Origin: Phylloscopus collybita
Taxonomy: Eukaryota; Chordata; Aves; Passeriformes; Phylloscopidae
Length of the DNA stretch: 64,000 bases
Assembly: GCA_027886175.1 (NCBI GenBank)
Contig: JAJNNQ010000040.1
Span: forward strand, 25,378,001-25,442,000
Direction of reading: 5' to 3'
The first letter of the stretch is position 1; each line of letters starts with the position of its first letter. The notes below the pieces were generated by a model, which was not told the origin of the DNA, searched no databases, and saw only the letters and a list, made by a program, of their open reading frames with translations. Shown in pieces: positions 11,966 through 25,600 of the stretch. The position numbers and the translations under genes are program-made.

Positions 11966-14900
11966 ACATCTTCCTCTATAAGTAAGAGGGGGTTGAACTG
12001 AAGCCAGCAGAAAGCAGGTTTGGAACATTAAAAGGAGGCAGGTTTTCAACAGCCGTGGTACCTCTTGTGGCAGAACAAAAGTTTTTATGTGTTAAAGCTA
12101 AAATTGCCCTAAAAATTATTTCAAGGATAGTTCTCTCTTATGGTCTCAAAACATGGCCTATATTAGTACTAGCACATGAAAACATAACCACCTTCTGTGG
12201 CTGGTGCAGAGAGCTTCTGAATTGTGCTGCTGTCAGCACCTTTCACAAGCAACCATATAATAATACTGACAAATCTGTGATGTGTTGCTTCACTGATACT
12301 GGTTCCAGTCTTGTAAAGGTAAAAAGGACAAATCTCACAGGTACTGTGCTGTCCTGCAGGAAAAAGAGCCTAAACTTTGAAGTTGAATCCCTCATGGGTG
12401 ATGAGGTCAGCTGAACCAACAGGATGCTTCTAAAGTGATGAAAAGGACAAATTGCATTTCTGAACTCCTGGACCTAAAAGCTGAGACAGGATAAAGTGAA
12501 ATGAAATAGTTGAAAATATGAGAAATGCACCAGCGAGGGTGACTGAGGTTGATGGATACATGTGAGCAAAGTGCAATAGTAGTGCCCTGTTAGAGAATCC
12601 CTGAAGCTGCATGACTTAGCAGGAGTAGAACAATCTCAGTTTCTGATTCGTAGACTTGAGCAAGATGTGAGTAACTTTTCAGATCTCTGCCAAAATGTGT
12701 ACTTCCAAACACAGTTTATATGTATTTCAGTAAGTATGTTGGAAAGAAATTCTTACAGAGAGTTTGTGAGGTTTTTTCCTTTTGACCATGACAAGATGTG
12801 ACAGCTTTACAAGTGCAAACTCAGAGGAGGAAAAAAAACCACTATGTTTTTTCCTCCTTTTATTGTGTTGAGTAATTTCCTGTTAACTGAATGGAAGTAA
12901 TTACTCTTCATATCAGTATCCCAGTGCATGTCTACTCTCTGCCAGGTCTTAAAACAATAGTAAGTGCTTGTTGGGTAATGTTGCTTATTATCATTTTCTG
13001 AGATTGTTTTGAGTCCTTCAGCAATTTAAGTTGCTGCTTAGACAGGCAGTAAATATACACTTCAGTAATCAATTTGAGGAAACTATTTGGAGAGAGACAT
13101 ACACATGTAAGGGATATATCCTTTATATATTCTTTATCCTGCAGGTGCACAGCACATTAAAAAAAAAATAGAATGTAGCAGGTGGGAATGCTAAAGATCT
13201 AAGAGCTAAGAAATTGATGAAACTTGTGGATGTTCATCCTGAGAAATTACGTGGCTAACTACTATTAGATATAGATTCTTTTTATGTTGCTTTGATTGAT
13301 TAATTGCTCAGTTAGGAGGGTTACATTGGTTAATGCTGGTTCTACCATTTGTCATGGATGCAGGTAGTATTTGTATCTCTGGTTGACAGTATTCATTTAG
13401 TTCTTTCCACTATCTGCATCTCTGGTTTAGCTTCTGGTGTTTCTTTAGGCCCACTCAAATATTTAATCCAAATCTTGTGTACTTTGGGTGTCTCTCTTGA
13501 GTAGATAGTTTGTCTTTCAAGTGGAAATATCCTATCCAACACCTTGAACTGTCCACACATTCCTTTAACTGTCTACCTTAAACTACCCATATTTTCCATA
13601 CAATTTTTCTGTCAATTTTCCTTTATTGACCATTTCATTCTGAAGCTACTTAAAAAAAAAAACAAAAAAACCACAAACCAAAACTTTCTACTAAGCATTT
13701 CTTTAATTCCCCTTCAAACCAATATTCTATTTTCCTTTTGCCTGAAGCTTCTTGATATTTTTCCTGTACATCATTCCTCATACCATCCCTAGATAGTTTC
13801 AACTTCAAAATACCCCTTTTCATCTGCCTTCCAAAAGGGGTACCCTTTGTTTATTCTCTCCTTGCAAGCTCTGACATCTTTCTTCTTTCTGTATCTTATG
13901 GCTACCCAATATATTTATACATTTTTGCCTCTCATATGTATATTGCTGTATTTTTACTGCTCAAGATCTTTTCTATTGTAAAAATGACCTGTTTGCTTTT
14001 ACTTCCATCGCCTTTGTAACCCTCTGACTCATCTCACTGGGTTTTCTTCTTTTCTAATCCTTGTATTCTTCTCCACATTTGAGAGGGCACTTACATTTTC
14101 TCATCCTGTGAAAGACCTTCTGTCCTTTCAGAATCCCTTTGCTAGCTTTTTTCTTTTTTTTTTTTTTTTTTTCATCTCTCTTTCTCGGTTTCCTTCTGTC
14201 ACACAGAATGTAAGCTATGGAAAATGAGGGTTTTTAACAGCAGTCCTAAAAAAGTGAGACCTATATTTCTCATTCTCCTTTGTGGCTTTTTTTTTTTGTG
14301 TATTGCTGGCATAAAAGGATCTTCCTGTTCTCTCATGAAGGCATAGCTGCCTTTTTAGAGCCTTGGTATGAGTAGAATTACGCTTCTGAAAATCTGAGGC
14401 TGTCTCTGTTGGTTTGTGGACCAGAAGATTAATTTGAACCATTTCTTACTGTGAGATGAGTTTTTTGGATACTGGCTAACCTCATTTATAACTTGAAGTG
14501 AAACAATCTATGTGAGCATTAACAAATAAAGCCTTTGCAACAAAGAATTGCCACAGAAGCATTCTGATATTACTTCCAACAGTGCACAACCTGAATGCTG
14601 AATCTGTAGGACAGGTACACATAAAAATGATTGGTCAAGAGATTAAACTTCTCTGTCAGGTGCTCAAAAGATATTAGCTGCCTAACAGCTAATACCTAAA
14701 ATATCAGCTGTCAAAGTCCTTAAAATCCTGCTTCATGAGCAGCATGATCCAGAGCTAGGGTGAGAGGAAAAGTTATCACATATATGACTCTGAGATGAAT
14801 GTGTATTGTACTGGTTTCTTTCAATTCCACTTTTGCCAAGCTGTGTGCAAAAGAAGAAACAAATTAAAGTGAAATAAAAACTTTAAAATGCATGCTAGCT

Positions 14901-17324
14901 TAGAATTTAATTTAATTTGTAACCAGTTATAGTCCGTTCCCCATCAACCCATCTGAATTTTGTTGGTTTTTTTTTTTTCACAAAAACGTAGTGTTTTGCA
15001 ACTTTTAATAGGACTGCAAATAACAGAAGGCTATTCATTTAATACCTTTTAAATATTAACATCTTTTTTTCCTGAAAATATATCTAAATGCATAATTAGA
15101 AAGGCTTGTTTCTTCCAATGCTAATGCATCTAACTGAAAGCAACTCTTCTAATGTGTAAGTCTTTGTAAGTCTTTAAACTTCTGTTGTATTTGTAGTTGA
15201 GTGCATCTAAAGGTGCTTATTAATTGGGGGACAAGTGTAGGTCATTCTTTACTGGTATTGTCTGGTGTTGCACTATTTTCTAGTTTGTGGTTAATGTGGT
15301 TCTAGCTGAATCAATACAAAATTCTAAGAATATCCCAGGTTTGTAGATACCAATTTGTAACCTCTTAAAATAGTCAAATTAGGTATGGCTGCCAAGACTT
15401 TAATTATAAAACTGCAAATGTAGTATTTAACCATATTCCCATTCTCTAGAAATCAAATCTTTGTCAGTCTTTTCTTTCATTATGCACAGTATGCATACTA
15501 CTTTGTTTGCCCTTGTTGGATAATGAAATGCTAGACTACCTCTAGATTTCTTAAGTATCCTGAATATTAAGGGTTTTTTATTAAAAACTGGTAGGAGTGG
15601 TTGAAATATCTCTCCACTCTTCTCCATAGAGTTTTGAGAGGTCATTATAAAAAGAAGCAGTTTAAATAATTCTTTTCCCTAGTCCATCTTGCGTATTTAT
15701 ACCCTTAATTTACTCACATGGTGAAAAAAATCTTTCTGCATTCTCATGTGATAAGTACCACATTGTGCTCTTTGTAAGTTCAAGCAGTACTTGAATATTT
15801 GAGTCTCATTGGCATGTCATGAAATTTTATCATTTCCATTTATAATTGAAGTTTTTACTATGGCTAAATATTCTCATGTTACAATACTTAAAAGCCTTTT
15901 TCATAATGGCTGTATACCTGCCATCTGTGATTTTATTCTGGTTGATCTTAGATCACATTCCCATGTTTCTGATAACATCCATCCTAGTAAATGATTTCCC
16001 CTTACTTTATCATTCTCCAATTTGGCATACAGCCCTTGGGGAAGTGGTGATAAAAAAGGAGAAATGTCATCTAGTTGAAACCTATTATTTGTTCCAGTTC
16101 AGTCACTGTGTAGTTGTGCTAGAATAAAGAACATGGCTTATTTTTAGGTTTACCAAAGCAGTGACATACTTAACATTTTGTTGTTTGCACAGAATATTAA
16201 ATGAGTTCCTAAAAACCATGAGAGGAGCAGCTCCCAAAGAAAAAAAAATCACAAATGCAAGGATTTTTTTTCAGAATGAACAATACATGTAAAATAAAAC
16301 CAATTTTAGCAAAGCAACCATATTTATTAGTTTAGTCAAAGAAATGACACAATCCTCTTGGATATAGTTAAGGTCTGACATAAAAGTTGTGTATCTTTTG
16401 AATTTTTTGAAGTATCTTTTGAAACAATCTTTTATTACCTTCAACTTCAGTGTAGTTAAATTGCTTCCATTTTCAAACTGTTTTCTAAATATGCCTGTAT
16501 CAGTAGACCAAGCATCATATTGTGAATCAAAAATCATGTTGCTTTTTGCCCCCTCTGGAAGTCAGGTGTTGATACTTTCTGAGGAGCTATTTGCTGTGTA
16601 GTTGCTGTGCTGGAGCCAGGCTGAAGACACATTACTGTGGAGTGTGTGGTTTTTTGAACGTAAATGGAACACCCCTCCAGCCTGCTGTGACGAATTTCCT
16701 GCACAGTCCTCGAATCACAAGCAATCAGTGAAGCATGGTTGCAGGAGAAGTTTCTGGGAAAGAAACCTGGGGGATAACTACCTTTTAGAGGGAAAAAATG
16801 TAAGCAATAAAGCTACAGCTCACATACCACACTCAGCTCCAGGTTAATTCCGGAAATTATGTGTATCCAACATGCTACAGGATCTTGGGTTTGAAAAGGC
16901 ACATATCTGTAGCAATGTTAATCTTAAATGATACAAGAATTGCCCTACTAAATAAGAGATTCTTTCATTCTTTAATAGACATGAAATAAAAATCTACCTT
17001 CATTTTTTTTTGTTGAGTGATGAATGCCTTGCAAGAGAGCTGTTAGTTATTCATGCCAAAAAGCCAAATCTCTTGGATATCAAAGTACAGATCCAGTCTA
17101 AGTTTAGGCACTCCTGTAAAGAAATTAAGAAATTTCTGAGTGCTCTTCAGGGCAAAAATCTTTGTATCCCTCCTCTGTGTTGGATAAATGGAACTGACAA
17201 GAACTGCTGCAACAGTAGAGTTGGTATCCTACATACAAGAATGCAGTTGCATACATTTTTATTGCATTTCTCAAAGGGAACTGGTTTTTTATACGTACAA
17301 GAGCTGATAGGACATTTCTTATTC
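11966..17324. other. Gene-free sequence
   Basis: Open frames up to 119 codons (12055-12414, plus) show no domain and no consistent coding signal. A pyrimidine-rich stretch runs from about 13.4 to 14.2 kb, including a T19 run at 14154-14172 and a short A/C run at 13652-13684. The interval 16590-16850 is slightly richer in GC and ends near an AATAAA, but I could not match it to an element. No gene is supported. Confidence 0.55.
13652..13684. repeat. Short A/C-only tract (33 nt)
   Basis: Thirty-three consecutive A or C bases beginning with an A11 run. It is a small member of the same class as the longer A/C tracts in the window. Confidence 0.8.
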
Positions 17325-17382
17325 TTGTTTGTTTTTGGGGTTTTTTGTTTTGGTTTTGTTTTGTTTTGTTTTTTGTTTTTTT
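17325..17382. repeat. G/T-only low-complexity tract (58 nt)
   Basis: Fifty-eight consecutive G or T bases dominated by TTTTG units, with one GGGG group. Two frames that read through it owe their Phe-rich or Lys/Asn-rich ends to the tract. Confidence 0.9.
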
Positions 17383-19439
17383 AATTGCAGCTAAAATCAA
17401 GGAAGAGGTTTATCTCAGCACCCATTCCCAAAACTTTTCTGTTTTGGTATGGACTCCCATTGGGAAAAGAAGGATTGAAAATCAGTTTTTTATATGTTGA
17501 AATAAGGTAACTGATAAAGAAAAAAGAATAAAGGTAGGCCCAATAGAAAAAAAAACACATTAACTATTGAAATACAAGGCTACCATATTTTTTTTAGAAC
17601 AAGTAATTTGGGATAGAAGATTATTGCGGAAAATAGCTTTAAAATCTAACCTGAAATAGTGATAAAATCTTTTCATAACCCAAGTAGAAGTCTCTCAAAT
17701 GCTCCTTTATTTTTATGTGCTCTTTCAAAAAGTACTTGCCCATGAGACCATAAAAATCTTAAGTGACATTGCAGTTTGTTAGTGTCTTAAATATGATTAA
17801 TTATTAAAGTAGCTGTGTTGTCCTCTTTAAAGTAGTTATCCATCTGAATAATTGATAACATAATCGGTTGTGTTTATTCCTATTACCTAGGGGCTTGTCT
17901 GTTTGCTGTTTTAACATGGCTATCTAGAAGGAGGCTACTGATAACACGTGAAACAGATTTTGGTGCTTATTTAAGAGGATAAAAGTGTATTATACTGATT
18001 TTTGGTGAAGGATTGCTACACATTCCTACAAAAACTATGCTATACTTGTGTTTCAGGGACGAAATGTCACTGTGATTCACCTTGGGATATTATAATGTAC
18101 AGCAGGGGGCTAGGACATTTTTTGCTTTTCTTTCATTCTTTTTTTCACCCAAGCAGTTGTTGGCCTCTATCCCTTATGCTAGTGGCTTTGTCTAACAGCA
18201 CACGTTTCCCACATCTAACACAGCACTCTGTTTCCCACAGATCAGATGGCAGCATGCAAAGCAGCTTAAAACCAGCAGAATGGCTGTCAAGGGATCAGAG
18301 TGGCAAACTGGTAAGGCTAGGAAGAGGGGAGTGAGGATGAAGAGGAACTTGGACTGGTCTCATGATACATGTAACACATAGCAGCCATTCTTGGGTCCTC
18401 CAGACTTGGCAGATTTTTGGCTAATACTGTGAGAGCATTATAAGTTGTGAATAGGATTTGCATGGGCATTGTAGAAAATTTTCTCTGGTTGCGTGGGAGG
18501 ATTGGCTGTTGAGCACCCAGGCAGTGAGCTGGGTCACCCAGCTGATTGCTGGGCCTCCAGTCCATACTGCAAAGTGCAGTTTGCTGTTTGGATAATTCCA
18601 CTATTGCATTAGACACCTGCAGGAGGTGAGATGTGGTTTTTAAAGCTACTGCTATAAGCTGCAAGAAGAGTAGCATATGTAGTTAAGCTCAGCTCCACTG
18701 ACAGTGACAGTCCATAGGAAACATGGTGAGTGGTTCACAATTCATTATTTGGCTTACAGAGTCTTTAACCTGGGAGCATGTTCTGTGGAAGGGGAGGCAG
18801 CTCTTTGCCTTCTCATAAAAACTGAAAGTTGTTTCAGCATAGCTGTAAGAAACCAAGAAAAATATGAGGGAAGACATAATCTCTTTGGAGAGTGGTTTAA
18901 TTGTGGTGCTTCAGGAGGGGAGTAGTTGTACTAACAGCTTGAGACCTTTCTCAGCTTCTATATTAGATTGCACAAAATGGATATAATATAGTTTCACAAT
19001 ACATTTTTGTGAATATATAAAGACTACAAGATCTGGAGAAATTCTAGGTGTCTATTGCTTTGTAAAGCAGTGGAGAGCCCATTGCAAAATGTTTTTTATA
19101 GAGATGCTTGCTTATTATTACCAGTTAACAAAAGGTTACTTCTTCTTAGTTAGTGCCACTGTAGGAATTGACAAGTTTGCTCCTAAGACTCCAATTTAAG
19201 CCACTGTCATGCTGAATACATAACAGTGTCGGGGCTGGTTGCCTCCAAAAACTCCTTTGGCAGCAAAAAATGTACCCCTCCCATTCTATGCCATAGCAGT
19301 GGAAAATAAACACCTGTCTGTTTCTTCAGAAAATGTAAAATGCAACGTCTGAGAGAGTGTCTATATACAGGAGCATTCTTTTGTCAGAGAAATAATGCTT
19401 TATCTAAGAGAAAAAAAGACAAAAAAACCCCCTTTAAAA
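17383..19439. other. Gene-free sequence with one protein-like minus-strand frame
   Basis: A 119-codon minus-strand frame at 18317-18676 has mixed, protein-like composition ending in a serine run. Near its upstream end the minus strand reads CTCTTCTTGCAG, a fair splice acceptor. I recognise no family, and no flanking exon was found. A 17-bp palindrome lies inside it at 18527-18543 (AGCTGGGT, C, ACCCAGCT). The rest is unremarkable AT-rich DNA. Confidence 0.45.
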
Positions 19440-19740
19440 TCACAGTGCACAGCATTAACATCTGGTTTAAAGTGTGCTAAGAGCCAACAACTCAATGTCA
19501 ATTTGGTCTGACTTTACGGTATTACTTGCTTGATTATGGCTCTCACTGGGGGAGCCGAGCATTTCGATATCATCCAAAGCCCCTGAGAACGATTCAAAGC
19601 AGCTGGTATTCTCTATATTACATAATTACAAAGCACGCGCCGCCGTTTGGCAGACTGAAGAGGCACTGGGGGCCCACTTCTCAAAATATTTACAGCCTTT
19701 TATTCTTCTCTAAACAATCATTTGCATAGTAAAAGTGATA
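19440..19740. other. Candidate conserved non-coding element
   Basis: A 300-bp block unlike its surroundings. It is non-repetitive, has balanced base composition and carries a cluster of CpGs (GGAGCCGAGC, TTTCGATA, AACGATT, ACGCGCCGCCG) in a window where CpG is rare. It contains homeodomain-like TAAT cores such as TTACATAATTACA and an octamer-like ATTTGCAT near its right end. No long frame spans it. These traits suit a developmental enhancer under constraint; that reading is inference and needs a cross-species alignment. Confidence 0.35.
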
Positions 19741-20743
19741 TACAGTACACAAACGTGGGTTTACTTTATTTCCACTTCTCAAACTTACCTGGAAATGGCT
19801 GTGTTTAGGAGTGGGTAGGCAGAAGTGAGTTGGAGCCAGCAGGGGTAAAGGCTGTAATATTTTCAGGAAAAACCTTGTGTTTACTCGGTCAGTGAAAGAT
19901 GGTGAATGTTTCAAAGAAAACCTGAAAGATGTATAAATATTTTGCCTGTGTGAAAGCATATCATGAAATGTATGTCTTGGAAGTGGAGAAGTTAAGAAAC
20001 TAGGAGAAGCTCTATGTGAGCAAGCTGGTCATGACAGGGTTGTTAATGTGTAGATGAGATGCAGTGGCTGCATCTTGTTGAGAGGTGTGTGTGTGCATCT
20101 TTAAATAACATATTTATGCTTGTGAGATAGGTTTCTTTCTATGGCAAATTTGGTAAAATCCTGTTTTATCTAAAGTGGACAAAAAGCTGTGGAAATTATC
20201 AATAGCTGGGATGCTGGGGGAAAAGTAGAATTCCAACATAAAGGGAACGAAAGAAAAAAAATCTGTTGGAATTTCTATCCTTATGTATCAGCCTGAAAGA
20301 TCTAAAGTTGCAAAAAGATAGGAGAATGATTAGTGGTTAACTGTCTGTTTTCTGCCTACCACACCAAGAAAACACATACACTTCTTGTACACACACAACT
20401 TTTGAGTTACAAACCTCTGTCTGATCTTAGCACCCACAGCTTCCCATCATGTTCTGTTTGGGAGGCATCACACAGTGTAGCTAAATTCCTTTAAAGCTCC
20501 AAATTTTTCTCAAGTTTTCTTGTACCAGATTCTCATTGGTACAAGGGAATCACATACGGCAATATTAAATGATGAATGAATGTTTAAAAGATTCTATGCC
20601 ATGTAATACAGGGTTTTTTCTCTTTTGTAATGGTTTTAATGAAGAGATCATTACAAGTTGTGTTGTGTTTAGTGCTAAACCCAAGACCATTTGTCTTATA
20701 ATCCACAAAAACCCCCCTTTTACTTCTTATAAAATGGTTTTGA

Positions 20744-20746
<3 letters not shown>
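19741..20746. other. Gene-free unique sequence
   Basis: AT-rich sequence with no gene, known repeat or notable structure that I can see. Confidence 0.6.

Positions 20747-20789
<43 letters not shown>
20747..20789. repeat. Poly(A) run of 43
   Basis: Forty-three uninterrupted A residues, the longest homopolymer in the window. No AATAAA or ATTAAA lies in the 30 bases to its left, and I found no convincing target-site duplication, so a processed retrocopy is not supported. The assembled length of such a run may be inexact. Confidence 0.95.
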
Positions 20790-20793
<4 letters not shown>

Positions 20794-22469
20794 AAAGTGA
20801 GCATAGGCAAATTATTAGATACACTATAGGGAACCTGGAATTCATATACTGTCCAGGATCTGAATGGTGAATCATTGATATGAACAGATATGATTAATTC
20901 TAAATCTCTACATCCCTGTGGGGGGTGTTATCATTCAATTTCCACACAGCAAATGTGACTGAAACTAATTTTTGGTGCCTGTTTGTTTCCCACTTTCAAG
21001 ATGTTTTATTGCATTGGATAATTTGGACTACAAGTGAAGGGATTATAAATGCAGAATCAAAATGAGAAATGTAGTGGCAGTCTGAATGGGCTCCTGTGAG
21101 TGTCTTGCTGAGCACAGTGACACAGCGTGGCAGGTGTCACTGTGTAAACCTGCACACTGCAAACCTTACAGAATTCTGAAATATAGTTTGCTGTCTGGTC
21201 CATTGCAGAATTTGACTGAGTGCCAATGAGCTTCACAGCCAACTTCCTAAGACAGGGCAAGAAAAGGATGATGCTATCACATGGAACAATGAGACAAACA
21301 GCTTCATCATGCAATGCCTTATTAAATAACCAGAATAAGCAGATCACCCATTGCACTGTTTTTGAATTTAGGCATACCACCAGAGTATCTGCCACAGGAG
21401 ATGCTAGAAAATTTATTTTAAGCCTGCTGAGCAGCTGGAGATGAATTTGTGGAAGAAAATACCTGACTGCGTTTTAATGTATGCTGGTTTTTCAAGTGCT
21501 GCATGAATGCTCAAATAGGAAACCATACCACTGACACTTTCTTTATAATTCCCCTTGTCCTTTGGCTCTCATTCTTTATGATTCTGCTGGTTTGGCCTTG
21601 CAATCTTTCCTGTGCAGAGACAACATCACAGAGGAAAAATGTGAATTGTAGGGAAGAAAAGGTTCACTTATTACAAAAGTCATCAATTAGCCAACAAAAA
21701 TACCACTCTGCAGAACCACATACTTGCAAACAAGGAAGAATTGTTTGGGAATTTGAAACCTTTGGTGGGCAGCCTTTTTTGCAGTGATCATGCAATAGAG
21801 GTGTTCAGGATGTTGCAAGGCTTTGAAAGACAAAAAAGCAGGATTATAACACTATGCTTCAAGAGAACAGGCTCTTACATGTTGATGGATCTTCTTGGAA
21901 TAACACCATGGGATATGGCCCTGGATAGGTGTCCAGGAGAGCTGGTTGATTTTCCAAAATCTCCACTTTGAAGCTTTGTAATGGTCCTGTCTAGCATGCA
22001 GGAAGTGAGGCAGTGTTAGCAAGAAACCTATGTTGAACAAGGAAGTTGTGACAGAAGCCAAATACAATAAAAGATGGTAGCAGTCAAGAGGTGGAAATGG
22101 GTAGCTGACTCAGCAGGGAGCTAGAGACATCATGAAGTGCACAAGTTTATCTGATTCAGGAAAGCCAAAACCATAAGAAATAGATATTGATATAGATTAA
22201 AGCTTAGCTCTGGCATTTCACAGACTAATTTCTTTTCAGAAGTGGGTCTGTTTATCCTGGAACCTGTTATCCTAAAAATAGCCACAAAGCATAGAAGGAA
22301 ATCCAGATTTATTCATTCATTCATTTATTCCCCCTAAATAAATGAAGTAACAAGTACACAGTTGACCTCTTTGTGAGAAAAATCCAATGTGTTTGTGAAG
22401 AACTGCAAGGGCAATGACTCCCCTTTCTGAGAAGTAGGCAACATCAACAAATATGTGGTGAACTGATTG
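20790..22469. other. Gene-free unique sequence
   Basis: Frames of up to 112 codons on both strands overlap one another and show no recognisable domain. A short ATTC repeat lies near 22311-22330. No gene is supported. Confidence 0.6.
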
Positions 22470-22658
22470 TAACCCTCAGTTTCCTTGTCAGCGTGGCAGT
22501 ACAAAAAATAAAAAAAGGTTTTAGTTCTGTGCAAGCCCTGCTCAGCAATAACAAAACATCTCCATATTATCTACACTGTGTTCTGCACAAATCCAGAACA
22601 CAGTTCCATACTAGCCTTTGTGTAGAAAATTCCTTCTACCCCCGACAAAACCAGCACA
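22470..22658 (+). mobile_element. ERVL-like LTR fragment, copy 2
   Basis: Shares with copy 1 near 4.9 kb the series GTGCAAGCCCTGCTCAGCAA, TAACAAAAC, then ATTATC and GCACAAATCCA, in the same order and orientation. It extends further at the 3' side, to ACAAAACCAGCACA, which I take as the approximate LTR end. The 5' part is missing or too diverged. No internal retroviral sequence is visible. The similarity between the two copies is seen directly; naming the family as ERVL-like is from memory. Confidence 0.7.
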
Positions 22659-25600
22659 CCTCCATTCTCCATCTCCCTGCATTGCTGTGGGGGAGGAGGT
22701 AGAGAATCAGGAATAAAGAACCTGGCACCCAACCATTATCAAACCACCACACAGTGTAAGAACACTTCATGATGGAAATCTGATTTCTACCAGTAAGACA
22801 GATCCCTTAAAGAGGCTGCACATAGATCTCTAACCAGGCAATGGGTCCTTCCATGTTGCTGTAAGGTTGTTTTGTATTGAGCACTCACCTTCCTGAACGG
22901 GCTCTGATCTGAACAGCAAAGGAATGGCTTTGCCTTCCTTTCACCCTGACACTTCAGATACATATGTACATAGTTTAAAAAAGGATGTTGCACAAGATTC
23001 AGATTTAAAACAGGTTTCTATCCACTTGCTTGTAGGTTTTGCTCCACAGTCAGTGAAGATTTCAAATGGACTTTGTCACATTTCTAAAATAGTATTCCTT
23101 TGCCTTCTGACTTCTTTTAACACTTCTGCTTCTTCTCCAGCCACATTAATGAAGGTGTGACACCTGTTTCCATCCTGTATGATGATGTTGTTTATGGAAA
23201 CTGGAAAAGGCAGTGGTAGCTGGAAGCCTGTCTGTCTTGATGTAGATAGACCTTACTAGCAGTTACTCAAGGCTGTCTGAAAATTACATTAATTCCATAC
23301 AAGTATTTCTGTCTCCACAAATCTAAGATATTTTATAGACTATTCTGTGTTTTAACTGTTTCTGAAACAGAAACTTCAATGAAAAGTACCTATAATCCTT
23401 TGCAGTGATACAGGCAGATTGGATAATGAGTTGCATGTAGATCAAACATACCTCTCCAAACTTACGTAAAACAGTATTGCTGCTTTGTACTTTGCCATGT
23501 TTAAATCCATTTTTTAGCTAGCAGATTCAATCATCTGTGTGGTGCTACTACATAATTTAATTATATTTAATGATTACATTGAATACTACTATTAATAAAG
23601 TTCAACAAAAAGAACAGTATTGTGAAAAAGCAATAATAGCCCTGTCACGGCTCAAATAAGTAAGTGATCCTTACTCTTTTGAAATATGCATCGTATCCTG
23701 GTATGGTTAACACTAATTCTGTTTGAAAAGATTTTTCACCTGTTACAAGAGAATAGGCCTTTCACAAATGGTTCAGTTTCTTCTACCAGCTTCAATAATT
23801 TATTTATTGGAGCTAATTTTCCTCCTTTGTAAAAACACACATAGTAATTTTTGTGTATGTATATTAATTTGAATTGCCTAATTTTTCAGTTCTGCAAAGC
23901 TGCACTTTAAAAGTCCGTACATCTTGCAACAGGAAAAGAACTTCTTTTGTGCACAACTAGTGTCAAGATACTCAAGGTGGATAATGCAGCTTGTGTTCTT
24001 CTGAACAGTTTTTATGCAACCTTTAAAATTTTCAGTGTGCCATTGTTCTAAATCATGATTGAAACCTTATTTGCTGAAAGTTTCTAAGAAACACTACTTG
24101 AAAATTTGTCTTAAGCCACTGAAAGTGATATCTCTTTAAAATGCATGTCAGCTAGCATTTTACTACTTGAAAAAAGAAATGAGACCTACAGCTTAATGAA
24201 GCAAATGCATCAATTAGATAATTAGCTTAAAAAGCAAAAGGGAATTTCATGTCACTTTTAGTTACTGAACCTTAGGATGTCTTACTAATTTACACATTAG
24301 ATTTTTCTCGTAAAGAGGTTATTCACTTGTTACTTCACTTATGAAGATGTTAAAAATAGCAGATATGAAAAAGGACATTTTTAAAACCTGAAGAATTTGT
24401 GCCTACTGTGGACAAATAGTTTGCTTTAAAATAGAGATCATATATGAAATTTAAATGTTGATTAATACAATCATGCTTAATTCAGTTTCAGGAAGAACTA
24501 AAGTAAGAATAGTGCAGAGAGAATATTATGTTGTGTTGTTATCTTGCATGCTGTGTTGCAGAATAATAGTTTCTCTGTCTTAGAAGCTGATCAGGGAGGC
24601 AGTTTCCAAGATTTCTTTCTCTGTTTCTATTTTATGGGATTCAAACATGATTTGCCTGTTATGACTTGGCTTACTTGAACAGTTATGGGTTCTCACTGCT
24701 GGGTGAGGCAAGTGGAAAGGGTTCCTGCAACTGGGTGCCAGTTTGTAAACTGATGTGACCTCCTTTAAAACAGTCAGTAATCCATATCCTTCACTAAAAA
24801 GCACCTATTACCTCCCCCTTCCTGTGAAATAAATATGCTGATTTTTGATGGGTGAGAGTTGTTCTTTTTGTACACGCAATATCTTTCAACTTCAGGGTTC
24901 TAAGAAACTTGGGCAAGACTTCATTGGAAATTAAGCAAAAAACATTTTTTCAGTTTCATCTATTTTTAGTACTGTCACATAGCCCAGGAAGGGCCAAAAA
25001 AGGGGGCATCAGTATAGAAATATGATGTTTTTAAAACAATGAAATTCCTGACAAATATTGCAAATCTTTCTAATCTCTTCTTGCAGACCTTTGATATAAT
25101 TCTTAACTAGTATTTCTTAACTTTCATGAGGATTTTATAATCAAGTACCCTTCCTATGCTGATAGAGTGCCTGATACTGTCATTAGAAACTTCTTTTGGA
25201 TCACACTTGGATAAGTTGTAGGCTTTTGTTACTGCTTTCTCACATTGATTAATATCCAAGGAAAATAGCTAGTGATAGAGATTTTACCTAGTCAAAATCC
25301 TGACCGTGAATTCTGATATCTTGCCTTTGCCTGCAACATCTACTCTTGGAAGCTGGTTGATAACTGACTTTTCTTTAAAGCCCTAAGTCTTACCTGTTTT
25401 TCTAAGAAAGGGATTTTCAGAGGCTTTTTAATTCTTCCAGGTTCTGTCAAAATCCCAGATTAATTCTTGATTCCTTTGGCTGTTGACTGCCCAGTTCTTT
25501 CTCCATTATACTGTTAGGCTCTAAGTTCAAATAAATTAAATGGTGTTTAACTGGATTTTATAGCTATCTTTCTTAGAGGTACTTGTAAGAGCTTTTAAAA

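Noticed and set aside
20747..20789. Tail of a processed pseudogene
   Set aside because: No poly(A) signal or target duplication, and no recognisable parent sequence to its left.
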